Below, piece after piece: positions 50,539-59,815 of a stretch of 64,000 bases of DNA. This DNA is from Halomonas sp. M4R1S46 (lineage in GTDB: Bacteria; Pseudomonadota; Gammaproteobacteria; Pseudomonadales; Halomonadaceae). The stretch is taken from positions 3,968,001 to 4,032,000 of the forward strand of contig NZ_CP107008.1 of the NCBI RefSeq assembly GCF_025725685.1, in the 5' to 3' direction. The notes beneath the pieces were generated by a model. The model had not been told where the DNA came from. It saw nothing but the letters and a program-made list of their open reading frames with translations, and searched no databases. Numbering within the stretch: position 1 is the first letter of the stretch; each line of letters begins with the position of its first letter. The translations under genes were made by a program, and so were the position numbers.

Positions 50539-53229
50539 TCAGGTTGTCGTTGTTGCAGGAGACGTCGAGAAGACCACCCCCCACTGCGCGTCATAGGCGC
50601 AGGTGGTATCGGACTCGACCAGCCAGGGCCGGGTGAAGCGCAGTGCCTTGTAGCGTTCCTGAAGTGCCTCCCATCGAGGCTGGTAATCGGCCGGGAGGAC
50701 CGCCAGTTTCTCCGCCTGGCTCTGGCGCAGCTTGACCTGGCTGAGCATGGCGGCGTGGCGCTCGCCCTCGGCCCACAGCGCCAATTCGCCATCGGCCGAA
50801 CGCTTCAGCAGAACGACGTTGAGCGTCGGCTCGTCGACCAGGCGCGTGCCAATCTCCAGATCCTCCTGCCACTGATCGACCTCCGGCTGGCGAAGATAGC
50901 CCTGCTCGAGTGACAGGGCGTTGAAGTTGGCCATCGAGACGGCCACCCCCTGCATGCCGCGCTGCTCCCACCTCGCTTCCTGCAGGCCATCCGGCACCCG
51001 GTCGGCGACCGGGCCGTAGACGCCCTCGATCAGGGAACGGCCCTCATCGGGCATGCGGATCGCCCCGAACTCGCGCAGCACACGCTGGGTCAGCCATAGC
51101 AGTGAGGTATCGCGATACACCGCCTGGGTGCCGGGCAGGGCGCGCTTCAGCCACTGGGCATCCGGCTCATCGCTCCATTCCGGCGCCAGCACGGACAGAA
51201 CAGGTGCGCGACGCGAGCCTCGCACATGGCGCTGCAGGCGCCCGGCACGCTGAATCAGCAAGTCGATGGGAGCGAGATCGCTGATCATGAGATCCACGTC
51301 GCAGTCCAGGGACTCCTGGAAGACCTGCGTACTTACAAGGACTTGGCCGTGACGCCGATCGGAGGTGGAGGCCTTGCCCAGCCGCTCGATGACGTCCGAC
51401 TCGATGCGCTGGCGATCCACCATCGCGAAACGGCTGTGGAACAGCAGGCAGCGCTCGGAATCGGGATGGCGTTGGCGGAGTTGCTCGTAAGTACGAATGG
51501 CGTCATCCACGGTGTTGCGCACCCAGGCGACGCACTCCCCCGCCTCGACCGCCGCCATCACGGTGTCGAGCGCCTGCTCCTCGGTGGTCAGCCAGTCGAC
51601 GCCCACCTCGCGCGACACTTCGGGCCGGGTGGCCAGGGGAGTTTCCCGCTCCAGGTCATGGCCGACCTGGGTCAACAGCGGGAACGCCTGTTCCTGCATC
51701 GAGGCCGGTGCCTGCCCCAGCCCTTCCCGCCATGCCGCAGCCAGGGCCTCGCGCATGCCGTGTGGGAGGGTGGCCGTGAGCAGGATGGCACTGCCGCCCT
51801 GGCGGGCATGATGGGCCAGCAGCTGATTGAGCAGGGTCTGCATGTAATGGTCGTAGGCATGCACCTCATCGACGATCAGCACCTTGCGCGTCAGACCATA
51901 GAGGCGCAGCGACTGATGCCGAAACGGCAGCAGTCCCATTAGCGCCTGATCGATGGTGCCCACTCCCACATCGGCCAGCAGCGACTTCTTGCGCGAATCA
52001 GCCAACCAGCGGTTGCAGCGTGTCGTGGCCGACATGTCATCGGCGGCATAGTCCCGGTCTTTCGGCTGCTCCGCGGCCACGGCCTTCACGAACGTATCGT
52101 TCAGTTCGCGAGCGCCATGGGCCAGCACGAAGGAAGGACGCGACGCCGCGGCATAGAAACGTTGATGCAGATTCCCCAGTCGCTCATACATGGCATTGGA
52201 GGTCGCCATCGTCGGCAAGGCGAAGTACAGCCCCTCGCCATGCCCCGCCGCCAGCAGGCGCTGGGTGAGGATGCAGGCCGCCTCGGTCTTGCCGGCGCCG
52301 GTCACGTCCTCGAGGATGAACAGCTGGGGGCCGTCGCCGATGGGCAGGGTTTCGGCTTCCCGCTGCAGCGGGGTCGGCGTGACCGACTGGCTGCCGAACC
52401 AGCTGGCCAGCCCGGCATAAGCCACCGGTTCGGGAGGCTGTGCAAAGCCGCTCTCCTGCAACGCTTGCTCGGCACGTTCGAGCGCGATGGGCCAGTATTC
52501 GGCCAGCGGCATCGGGTCCTGGCAGTAGGCAAAATGGTCGCGATTCGATCCCACCCAATCGCTGAGAGTGGCCCAGCCGGCGATCGTCCAGCTCACGGTC
52601 AGGAAAACCTCTCGCCACTCCGGCGAAACCAGCTTGTCGATCGGCCAGTCGAGCTCGATCAGGGCGGCCCAGTCGGCGATGAACCGGCGGGCGGCCTCGC
52701 TATCCGAGGCGCTATCGTCGTGCCCGAAGAACTCCGTCGGCTCCAACCGACCGGCCTCCACCGGCTGACCGTGATGGCCAAACATCGGGGCCAGGATGAC
52801 CCGCATCGTCTCGCTGAGCTGTCGACGCGTCCTGCGGTCGGGGTCTCGATCGGGCCAGCGCAGCGTGCCATCCTGCAGCCACTCGATCCAGCATGACTGC
52901 CACAGCAAGGCCCCCAGCCGGTCATGGCGCTCGGTATAGGCCAGCCGCTCGATCGGGGGCACCAACTCGACACCTTCCGGTCGGGCCACGCCCTGGAAGG
53001 CACGCGCGAACTTGCCGAGATCGTGCAGGCCTAGCAGAAAGACGAAGAATCGTCGCAAGGAGTCGGGAGGTAGACCAAGCTGGCTGGCCAAACGCTGGGC
53101 CAGGGGCCGTTGAGGCTCGAGCAGGTACCAACCCACGGCCGCCACATCCATGCTGTGGTATGGCAACAGATGGCAGCTATCGCCTCCATCCTCCGGCCTA
53201 GCTTTACCCCAGTAGAGGTAATACGACAT
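50539..53229 (-). CDS. cas3: CRISPR-associated helicase-nuclease Cas3, type I-E
   Basis: The 896-residue protein has an N-terminal HD nuclease (CHLLPYHSMDV near residues 19-29, HDLGKF near 69) and a superfamily 2 helicase: Walker A VTGAGKTEA near 308, DEVHAYDHYM near 450, motif VI-like LIQRAGRLQRH. It degrades the target strand after Cascade binding. The ATG at 53229 gives MSYYLYWGKAR; two upstream in-frame ATGs are possible. It is the first gene of the operon. All catalytic motifs are intact. Confidence 0.97.
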   Translation of the reverse strand: MSYYLYWGKARPEDGGDSCHLLPYHSMDVAAVGWYLLEPQRPLAQRLASQLGLPPDSLRRFFVFLLGLHDLGKFARAFQGVARPEGVELVPPIERLAYTERHDRLGALLWQSCWIEWLQDGTLRWPDRDPDRRTRRQLSETMRVILAPMFGHHGQPVEAGRLEPTEFFGHDDSASDSEAARRFIADWAALIELDWPIDKLVSPEWREVFLTVSWTIAGWATLSDWVGSNRDHFAYCQDPMPLAEYWPIALERAEQALQESGFAQPPEPVAYAGLASWFGSQSVTPTPLQREAETLPIGDGPQLFILEDVTGAGKTEAACILTQRLLAAGHGEGLYFALPTMATSNAMYERLGNLHQRFYAAASRPSFVLAHGARELNDTFVKAVAAEQPKDRDYAADDMSATTRCNRWLADSRKKSLLADVGVGTIDQALMGLLPFRHQSLRLYGLTRKVLIVDEVHAYDHYMQTLLNQLLAHHARQGGSAILLTATLPHGMREALAAAWREGLGQAPASMQEQAFPLLTQVGHDLERETPLATRPEVSREVGVDWLTTEEQALDTVMAAVEAGECVAWVRNTVDDAIRTYEQLRQRHPDSERCLLFHSRFAMVDRQRIESDVIERLGKASTSDRRHGQVLVSTQVFQESLDCDVDLMISDLAPIDLLIQRAGRLQRHVRGSRRAPVLSVLAPEWSDEPDAQWLKRALPGTQAVYRDTSLLWLTQRVLREFGAIRMPDEGRSLIEGVYGPVADRVPDGLQEARWEQRGMQGVAVSMANFNALSLEQGYLRQPEVDQWQEDLEIGTRLVDEPTLNVVLLKRSADGELALWAEGERHAAMLSQVKLRQSQAEKLAVLPADYQPRWEALQERYKALRFTRPWLVESDTTCAYDAQWGVVFSTSPATTTT

Positions 53230-53376
53230 CCTTGTCCCTCGCAGCATCTTGTCGGCCATTTCATACAAGCATTCTTAACCACCCTCTGCCACCCTGAAGA
53301 TTCATCCACGATGCTTATCAACCCGGTCTTGATGCGGGGCATCCACTCCTCCGCGACCTCCAAGGACGGAGACTCT

Positions 53377-54244
53377 ATGAACGACACACCGCTCCCCTGG
53401 GATACCCTGGCCCGCTATCGGCTGATCGAGATCCTGGCGTTCTGGGAGGGTCGAGTGGTGGCCGCGCAGATCGGCGAGGCCTTCGGCATCGGCCGTCAAC
53501 AGGCACAGTAAGGTGCTGCGATGCTACCGGGAGCATGTGCCGGAAAACCTGGCCTACGACGAGTCCCGGCGCGGTTTCATTCCCACGGAGGCGTTCCGGC
53601 CGCGTTTCACCCGGGGCCGGGTCGAGGAATACCTGCAGTTGCTGGGTGCGCACGCGGACCTGGACTCGCCCTTCGCCGGCCTGGGGCTGGGCGCGGCGGA
53701 CACCGAGTCGCTGCCGCTGCCGAGCCGGGCGGTGGACCCGCTCGTGGTGCGCGAGGTGGTCAAGGCGGCTCGGGCGGGGCGTCGGCTGGAGGCGATCTAT
53801 TCGTCCTTCCGCAATCCCGCCGGGGAGGCCCGCATCCTGGTGCCGCATACCCTGGTCTTCGCCGCCGGCCGCTGGCACGTTCGGGCCTACTGCGAGAAAC
53901 ACCGCGAATACCGGGACTTCGTGCTGAGCCGTTTCCGCGGCGTGCCGGAAGACACCGGCGAAATGCTGGGCGATCACGGCCAGGCGGGGGACGCCGACTG
54001 GCAGACACGAGTCGAGGTGCGCCTGATCCCCGACCGCCGCCTGCCGCCCGAGGAGCGCGAGATGCTGGCGGTGGACTACGGCATGCGCGACGGCGAGCTG
54101 AGGCTCCACTGCCGCGGGCCGCTGGTGCTCTATGCCCTGCGCGAGCTGGGGGTGAATCCGCACCATGTGGAGGCCGAGCCCCGCGCCCAGCAGATCGAGG
54201 TGGTCAACCGCGAGGCCCTGGCCGAGTGGATCCTGTGGTCCTGA
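53377..54244 (+). pseudogene. WYL-domain transcriptional regulator (BrxR/CapW-like), frameshifted
   Basis: The first frame (53377-53511) gives a winged helix-turn-helix, WDTLARYRLIEILAFWEGRV then IGEAFGIGRQQA, and then a stop. One extra base near 53505-53510 separates it from the second frame, which continues SKVLRCYREHVPENLAYDES. That frame carries the WYL-like domain (RILVPHTLVFAAGRWHVRAY) and the C-terminal REYRDFVLSRF motif, and ends at 54244. With one base removed it would be a normal protein of about 288 residues. Such regulators often repress defence operons; this one is divergent from cas3, with 147 bp between them. It may be truly broken, or the base may be a sequencing error. Confidence 0.8.
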
Positions 54245-54250
54245 CGCCAC

Positions 54251-55201
54251 CTACTCCTGTCCACGCCGCGCCCGCCGCCGCTCTTTCATCCGCCCCAGGC
54301 CCCGCCGCAGCGGGCGCCATAGCCGGCTGAGCAGCCACAGCACGGGCAGACCGATCACCAGCCAGGGGGTGAGGAAGACCACCACCAGGATGACCTGGCC
54401 GAGCGACTCGAAGAACAGCGAGACGCTGCGGTCCAGCGCCCGCCACAGGGGGGCGAGCACGCCGTGCTGGTGGGGCTCGACCCAGCGCTGCTCCTGGTAG
54501 CGGGCGGTGATGGCCACGCTGTCGGTCACCCGGGCGAGATGGCGCTGCCGGCCCTGCATGGACTCGATCTCGCCCTGCACGCGGGCCAGCTCCCGCTCCA
54601 CCTGCAGCAGGTCCTGAATGCGCCGCTCGCTGAAGCCGCGCCCCTCCTCGGCCAGTTCGGTGAGCCGCTCACGCAGCACCACCTGCTGGGCGAGTCGGGC
54701 CTCGAGATCGATGATCTGCTGGGTGCGGTCCTGGCGGGTGATCTCCACGCCGCTGAGCGCCGGGGATTCGGCGATCAGCCGCAGCGGCTCGGCGTCCTTC
54801 AGGCGGGCGCGATCGATGCGCATGCCCAGCTCCCCGCCCGCCAGGCCGTGGCGCGGCGTGTCGAGCCGGCCGTGCGTCACCCAACAGGAGTCGACGGCGA
54901 CACAGGCCGCCTGGGTCTCCCGATAGGCGGTGACCAGGCGCTTGGCGTCCTCGAACTGCAGGGTGTAGGCGCGTCGCTCCTCGACCCGCGCCTCCGCGTT
55001 CTCCGCCGGGCGCCCGGCGTCCATCCGGGGCGCCCGGCCGACCAGGGCTCCGCTCGGGACGTCACTCGCCTCCCGGGACGGGGCGGGCTCCGTCGGCGAT
55101 CGCGGCTCGGGGTCCTCATCACCGCAGCCCGCCAGCCCCGGGAGCAGGCACGCGGTCAGGGCGAGGGGCAGGAGGCGGGGGCGAAGAAGCGGGGCGGGCA
55201 T
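54251..55201 (-). CDS. DUF4349 domain lipoprotein
   Basis: The 316-residue protein has a lipoprotein signal ending LLPGLAGC. The DUF4349 region includes a coiled-coil middle (QQIIDLEARLAQQVVLRERL and VERELARVQGEIESMQGRQR, about residues 180-240), then a C-terminal membrane segment (VILVVVFLTPWLVIGLPVLW) and a very basic tail. Function of the family is not known. The start at 55201 is chosen for the lipobox. It is convergent with the regulator remnant, 6 bp away. Confidence 0.82.
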   Translation of the reverse strand: MPAPLLRPRLLPLALTACLLPGLAGCGDEDPEPRSPTEPAPSREASDVPSGALVGRAPRMDAGRPAENAEARVEERRAYTLQFEDAKRLVTAYRETQAACVAVDSCWVTHGRLDTPRHGLAGGELGMRIDRARLKDAEPLRLIAESPALSGVEITRQDRTQQIIDLEARLAQQVVLRERLTELAEEGRGFSERRIQDLLQVERELARVQGEIESMQGRQRHLARVTDSVAITARYQEQRWVEPHQHGVLAPLWRALDRSVSLFFESLGQVILVVVFLTPWLVIGLPVLWLLSRLWRPLRRGLGRMKERRRARRGQE

Positions 55202-55334
55202 CGGCGAGGTCGTCCATGACGCGGGGAACGCTTCAAGCGTAGCACCCGCCTCGGCGGGAGCTTCCATCCCGGTGCCGACCCTGCCGAGGCGTGCCACCCC
55301 GCCCCCCGGGCCAGCGCCATCCCGCTCGGCGAGA

Positions 55335-55460
55335 TCAGCGTGCCGTCATCCGCGCCAGCACGTCCTGGCCGCCCATGCGGCGGTGCCACAGGACCTTGCC
55401 GATGTGGCCGGCGCCGAGAGCCACAGCGGGGCCTGCCTGGCCGGGCTGGCCTCGCCTCAG
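55335..55460 (-). other. possible gene remnant in the gap between two minus-strand genes
   Basis: In 55202-55456 no intact gene is seen. One minus-strand frame ending at TGA (55335-55337) reads VALGAGHIGKVLWHRRMGGQ followed by DVLARMTAR. This looks like the C-terminal end of a real protein, perhaps an oxidoreductase, but it has no start region. I cannot identify it. Confidence 0.25.
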
Positions 55461-56008
55461 AAGGTATACACCGCCCCGGCGGTGACCATGTCGAGGTTGC
55501 CGATCTCGTCGGTGTCGAGGCGCTCGTATTCAAGCCGGCCGGTCAGCCCCAGCAGCCCGAAACGGGCCCCCAGGCCGTAGACCGGGTCGGTGCCGGAGTG
55601 GTCGCGACTCACTCCGCGGCCGCGCTGCTCGGCGTCCCAGTCGGCCATGCCGGCCTTGGCGTAGACGCCCAGCGGGCCGAAGCTGAGCCCGGCCACGCCC
55701 ATGGCCTGGACGCTCGCCACCTCGCGGGTCGCCGAGCGGCCGTCGACCTCGCCGTCCAGGCTGTCGCCGTTCACGTAGGCCAGCTCCGCGCCGAGGTCGA
55801 GGAAGGGCAGCCAGCCGACATTGTAGCCGGCGGTCAGCTTCCACAGGTCCGCCTCGTCGTCGAAGGCGCCGTCGCCGTGCATCTGGCCGATGCCGCCGCC
55901 CAGGTAAGGCCCGGTGTTGCCGGTCGCCTGGGCGGTGCCGGCCGCCAGGACCAGGCCACCGGCCAGCGAGACGGCGAGCAGGGAGCGCAGGGGTGTCTTG
56001 CGGGACAT
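55457..56008 (-). CDS. small outer-membrane beta-barrel protein
   Basis: The 183-residue protein has a signal peptide (MSRKTPLRSLLAVSLAGGLV, ending AGTAQA) and then alternating hydrophobic strands with turns: GPYLGGGIGQMHGDG, LWKLTAGYNVGWLPFLDLGA, LTGRLEYERLDTDEIG. It ends in Phe (AGAVYTF), the signal for outer-membrane insertion. About eight strands fit an OmpA/OmpW-like barrel. Role unknown; it stands alone. Confidence 0.85.
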   Translation of the reverse strand: MSRKTPLRSLLAVSLAGGLVLAAGTAQATGNTGPYLGGGIGQMHGDGAFDDEADLWKLTAGYNVGWLPFLDLGAELAYVNGDSLDGEVDGRSATREVASVQAMGVAGLSFGPLGVYAKAGMADWDAEQRGRGVSRDHSGTDPVYGLGARFGLLGLTGRLEYERLDTDEIGNLDMVTAGAVYTF

Positions 56009-56148
56009 GTCGATTCCTTCCGAACGCTTGGGGTGAAGGCCGGCAGTGTAGCGCGGCGACGGATGGCGGGTCAGGTCGCTTGCGGCACGATCGACTCCGG
56101 TCGCCACGATGCTAGGATGCATAGGCCCGACGACCATGGAGACGCCCG

Positions 56149-56805
56149 ATGCCTCGCCGCCTGCTGCCCTGCCTCGCCCTGCTGCTCTGCCTGCCCCTGC
56201 CGGCCCTCGCCCAGTCGCCGTCGACCGAATGGCAGGCCTACGAGGATGCCCTGTCCCGCGGCGCCCGCCAGGCCGAGCTGTGGCAGCTCGGCTGGACCGG
56301 CATCTATGCCGGCAGCCTGGCGTGGAACGCCTGGCAGGCCAGCGAGGCGAGCGACGACGCGGACCGCTTCGATGCCCGGGTGGGGGTGGTGAAGTCGACG
56401 CTCGCCCTGGGCGGCCTGTTCCTCGACCGCCAGCCGCACCCCGCGGCCCATCGACGCCTGCAGCAGAGCGGCGACGACCTCGAGGGCGCCCGCCGCCTGC
56501 TGCGGGAGGTGGCCGAGGAGGAGCGCCGGCGGCGCAGCTGGCAGGCACGGCTGTCCTCGCTGGCGGTGAACGGCGTCGCCGGGCTGGCGATCGGCGTCGG
56601 CGACGACCGCCCCGAGGATGGCGCGATCAACTTCGCCACCGGCATGCTGGTCGGCGAGCTGCAGCTGCGCACCCAGCCGGGGCAGGCCATGGCGGCGGTG
56701 AACCGCTTCCAGCCCACGCGGCTGACGCTCGGCGAGCTCCGACTGGAGGGCGAATATGCCTGGCTGGTCGCTCCCCAGCGCCTGGGCGTCGTGCTGCGCT
56801 ACTGA
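56149..56805 (+). CDS. exported protein of unknown function
   Basis: I do not recognise this 218-residue protein. A signal peptide (MPRRLLPCLALLLCLPLPAL, cleaved after ALA) is clear. The mature part has a Trp-rich start (TEWQAYEDALSRGARQAELW), a hydrophobic segment near LALGGLFL, a charged helix (ARRLLREVAEEERRRRSWQA) and a second glycine-rich hydrophobic stretch (VNGVAGLAIGVGDD). It may be periplasmic and membrane-associated. It is upstream of the zinc operon but separated by the Zur box. Confidence 0.72.
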   Translation: MPRRLLPCLALLLCLPLPALAQSPSTEWQAYEDALSRGARQAELWQLGWTGIYAGSLAWNAWQASEASDDADRFDARVGVVKSTLALGGLFLDRQPHPAAHRRLQQSGDDLEGARRLLREVAEEERRRRSWQARLSSLAVNGVAGLAIGVGDDRPEDGAINFATGMLVGELQLRTQPGQAMAAVNRFQPTRLTLGELRLEGEYAWLVAPQRLGVVLRY

Positions 56806-56834
56806 CCCGCGGCTCGGAACAGTGGTCAGCGCCG

Positions 56835-56857
56835 ATATTGTTATGTTATAACCTTCT
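56835..56857. promoter_or_regulatory. Zur box controlling the zinc uptake operon
   Basis: The core GTTATGTTATAAC (56840-56852) fits the GTTATA-TATAAC type dyad of Zur sites, in an otherwise GC-rich region. It lies about 30 bp upstream of the first small ORF of the znu operon and should repress it when zinc is sufficient. Confidence 0.78.
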
Positions 56858-56881
56858 CCGCATTTTCGGAGACCTTTCACC

Positions 56882-57031
56882 ATGGCGCACCGCACTCACC
56901 GGCACCGCCCCGAGGGGCCCTGCCACTTCTCGTTGATGTCGCTGTCGGCGACCCGCCGGCTGCTGCTCGCGCTGGCCCCGCTGGTCGTCCTCTGGATGGC
57001 GGTCCTGTGGGCCGCGGGATGGGCGGGCTGA
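56882..57031 (+). CDS. small His-rich single-span membrane protein at the head of the zinc operon
   Basis: The 49-residue ORF reads MAHRTHRHRPEGPCHFSLMS and then a membrane segment (LLLALAPLVVLWMAVLWAAG). Four His and one Cys in the first 15 residues could bind metal. Its stop overlaps the znuC start (TGATG at 57029-57033), and the Zur box is right upstream, so it is part of the operon. It could be a zinc-related small protein or a leader that couples znuC translation. I know of no named family for it. Confidence 0.6.
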   Translation: MAHRTHRHRPEGPCHFSLMSLSATRRLLLALAPLVVLWMAVLWAAGWAG

Positions 57032-57765
57032 TGGCACGGCTGCAGCTCCACGACCTGCAACTGGCCCGGGGCGGCCAGACGGTCCTCGAGCACCTCGACG
57101 GCCGCTTCCAGGACGGCGCGGTCACCGCCCTGATCGGCGCCAACGGCGCCGGCAAGAGCACCCTGATCGCGGCGATCATGGGCATGCTGGCCCCGGTGGC
57201 CGGCCGCGTCGAATGCCGCGTGCCCCGCGAGCGCTGCGCCTGGCTGCCCCAGCAGCTGGCCCTCGACCTGACCTTCCCGATGAGCGTGGAAGAGCTGATC
57301 ATGACCGGCACCTGGCCGAGCCATGGCGCCCTCAGGGGCTACTGCGGCCCCCACTATCGCAAGGGGCGGGACATCATGGCGCGGCTCGGCATCTCGCACC
57401 TGGCCCACCGCCAGCTCGGCGAGCTCTCCGGCGGCCAGCGCCAGCGCGCCCTGCTCGGCCGCACCCTGATGCAGGAGGCCGAGCTGCTGCTGCTCGACGA
57501 GCCCTTCGCCAACGTCGACGGCGAGACCGTCGAGGTGCTGATGGACGTGCTGCGCGACATGGCCCGCGCCGGCGCCACCATCCTGGTGGTGCTCCACGAC
57601 ATGGAGCAGCTCTCGCGCCTGGCCGACGACGTCCTGCTGCTGGCCGGCGGCCACGGCCGCTGGGTCAGCCCCGAGGCGCTGCTCGACCACCACGCCGGCC
57701 AGCTGCCCCGCGCCCCGCGCCTGCCCTTCGACTTTTCCGAGGCCTCCCATGCTGGCACTGCTTGA
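57031..57765 (+). CDS. znuC: zinc ABC transporter ATP-binding protein
   Basis: The 244-residue ATPase has Walker A GANGAGKST, Q-loop LPQQLALDLTFPMSVEELIM, signature LSGGQRQRALLGRTLM and Walker B LLLLDEPFANVDGE. This fits the manganese/zinc/iron chelate ATPases, and the operon context points to zinc. It overlaps the small ORF upstream by one base and the permease downstream by 17 bp. Confidence 0.93.
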   Translation: MARLQLHDLQLARGGQTVLEHLDGRFQDGAVTALIGANGAGKSTLIAAIMGMLAPVAGRVECRVPRERCAWLPQQLALDLTFPMSVEELIMTGTWPSHGALRGYCGPHYRKGRDIMARLGISHLAHRQLGELSGGQRQRALLGRTLMQEAELLLLDEPFANVDGETVEVLMDVLRDMARAGATILVVLHDMEQLSRLADDVLLLAGGHGRWVSPEALLDHHAGQLPRAPRLPFDFSEASHAGTA

Positions 57766-58639
57766 CGCCTGGCTGTTCGCCCCCTTCGAGTACGGCTTCA
57801 TGCGCCGCGCCGTGGTCGCCGGCCTGGCGCTGTCGCTGGCCGCCCCGCCGCTGGGCGTGTTCCTGATGCTGCGCGGCATGAGCCTGATCGGCGACGCCAT
57901 GGCCCACGCCATCCTCCCCGGGGTGGCCCTGGGCTTCCTGTTCGCCGGCTTCTCGCTGCCGATCATGAGCCTGGGCGGCATCCTCTCGGGGCTGCTGGTG
58001 GCGGTGCTGGCCGGCAGCGTCTCGCAGATGACCGGCCACCGGGAGGACTCGGCCATGGCCAGCTTCTTCCTGATCTCGCTGGCCGCCGGGGTGATGCTAG
58101 TGTCGCTGGGCGGCAGCAGCGTGGACCTCACCCATGTGCTGTTCGGCTCGATCCTCGCCGTGGACACCACCGCCCTGGTACTGATCGCCGGCATCGCCAG
58201 CCTGATCGTCATCGTCCTGGCGGGGATCTTCCGCGCCCTGGTGGTGGAGTGCCTGGACCCGCTGTTCCTGCGCGGCCAGGGCGTGCGCGGCGGCGTGGTG
58301 CACGGCGTCTTCCTCGGCCTGGTGGTGCTCAACCTCACCGCCGGCTTCCAGACGCTCGGCACCCTGATGGCGGTGGGCCTGATGATGCTGCCGGCCACCA
58401 CCGCGCGCTTCTGGAGCCAGCGCCTCGAGGGCCTGATCGCCATCGCCATCGGCATCGCCCTGGTGGCCAGCACCGGCGGCCTGCTGCTGTCGTATCACCT
58501 CAGCCTGCCCTCGGGGCCGGCGATCATCCTGCTGGCCGGCGTGGCCTACGTGCTCTCCGCGCTGTTCGGCCGCCAGCACAGCCTGGCCGCCCGCTGGCGG
58601 CGCACCGCCCGCCCCCTGGACGCCGCCTCTTCCCCCTGA
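57749..58639 (+). CDS. znuB: zinc ABC transporter permease
   Basis: The 296-residue ABC-3 permease has eight to nine membrane segments. It starts MLALLDAWLFAPFEYGFMRR, has FLMLRGMSLIGDAMAHAILP (family loop) and TLMAVGLMMLPATTARFWSQ. It moves the metal across the inner membrane. The start overlaps the znuC end. Confidence 0.93.
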   Translation: MLALLDAWLFAPFEYGFMRRAVVAGLALSLAAPPLGVFLMLRGMSLIGDAMAHAILPGVALGFLFAGFSLPIMSLGGILSGLLVAVLAGSVSQMTGHREDSAMASFFLISLAAGVMLVSLGGSSVDLTHVLFGSILAVDTTALVLIAGIASLIVIVLAGIFRALVVECLDPLFLRGQGVRGGVVHGVFLGLVVLNLTAGFQTLGTLMAVGLMMLPATTARFWSQRLEGLIAIAIGIALVASTGGLLLSYHLSLPSGPAIILLAGVAYVLSALFGRQHSLAARWRRTARPLDAASSP

Positions 58640-58658
58640 CACTACCGGAGCCCCCACG

Positions 58659-59726
58659 ATGTCATCGACCCGCCCCCTGCCCAGGGCAGCCGCCCTGTTC
58701 GCCGGCGCCTCGGCGCTGCTCGCCCTGTCCGCCAACGCCCCCGCCGCGGAGCGGGTCCAGGTCCTCGCCAGCTTCAGCATCCTCGCCGACATGGTCGAGC
58801 GGGTGGGCGGCGAGCATGTCGAGGTCACCGCCCTGGTGGGCCCGGACAGCGACGCCCACGTCTTCACGCCGCGCCCCACCGATGCCCGGGCCCTGGCCGA
58901 GGCCGACCTGGTGGTGTTCAACGGGCTGCAGTTCGAGGGCTGGATGGAACGGCTGGCCGGCGCCAGCGACTACGCGGGGCCGACGGTAGTGGCCACCGAC
59001 GGCATCGAGGCCGCCCTGGCGGACGACGATGACGCTCACGGCCATGGCCAGGATCACGGCGCCCATGGCGACGAGGCCCATGAAGATGAACACGGCCACG
59101 ACGCGCACGCCCACGGCGGCCTGGACCCCCATGCCTGGCAGGACCTGGGCCTCGGCCCGCTCTACGTCACCAACATCCGCGACGGGCTGATCAGTGCCGA
59201 CCCGGACCACGCGGAGGCCTACCGGGAGCGTGCCGCACGCTACCTGGAGGAGATCGCCGCCCTGGACGCCGAGATCCATGCGCTGGTCGACGCCCTGCCC
59301 GAGGCCACCAGCGTGATCACCGGCCACGACTCCTTCGGCCACTTCGCCCGGGCCTACGGGGTGAGCTTCCTGTCGCCGGTGGGCCTGTCCAGCGAGGCCG
59401 AGCCCAGCGCCGCCAACATGGCCCGGCTGATCGACGTGATCCGCGAGCGCAACGTCCAGGCGCTGTTCCACGAGAACATGACCAGCCCGGCGATGATCGA
59501 CCAGCTCGCCGAGGAGACCGGCCTGCCGGTCGCCGGCACCCTCTATGCCGATGCCCTGGCCGCCGAGGGCGAGGCCAGCACCTGGCTGGGCATGATGCGC
59601 CACAACGCCCGGCTGCTCCACGACGCCCTGGCCGATGCGGACGACGGCAGGGTCGCGCACGGTCATGAGGACGAGGCCGCCCACGAGCCGGCCTCCCACG
59701 ACGAGGCGCATGACCACGACCACTGA
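58659..59726 (+). CDS. znuA: zinc ABC transporter substrate-binding protein
   Basis: The 355-residue periplasmic protein has a signal peptide ending NAPAA. Likely metal ligands are the His in SDAHVFTPRP, DPHAWQDL and TGHDSFGHFARAYG. Between the first two lies a long His/Asp-rich loop (about residues 123-150, units like HGHGQDHGAHGDEAHEDEHG), and the C-terminus is also His-rich. Such loops are typical of ZnuA and indicate zinc. A strong terminator follows. Confidence 0.95.
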   Translation: MSSTRPLPRAAALFAGASALLALSANAPAAERVQVLASFSILADMVERVGGEHVEVTALVGPDSDAHVFTPRPTDARALAEADLVVFNGLQFEGWMERLAGASDYAGPTVVATDGIEAALADDDDAHGHGQDHGAHGDEAHEDEHGHDAHAHGGLDPHAWQDLGLGPLYVTNIRDGLISADPDHAEAYRERAARYLEEIAALDAEIHALVDALPEATSVITGHDSFGHFARAYGVSFLSPVGLSSEAEPSAANMARLIDVIRERNVQALFHENMTSPAMIDQLAEETGLPVAGTLYADALAAEGEASTWLGMMRHNARLLHDALADADDGRVAHGHEDEAAHEPASHDEAHDHDH

Positions 59727-59746
59727 CGGCATCGTGACAGCGTGAC

Positions 59747-59776
59747 AACGGCGCCACCTTCGGGTGGCGCCGTTTT
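59747..59776 (+). terminator. rho-independent terminator of the zinc operon
   Basis: AACGGCGCCACC and GGTGGCGCCGTT form a 12-bp stem with a TTCG loop (stable tetraloop) followed by TTTT. It lies 20 bp after the znuA stop. Confidence 0.95.
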
Positions 59777-59815
59777 TGTGGGAGGATCAAGGCCACCGTC
59801 CCGGGGAGGCTCGTC

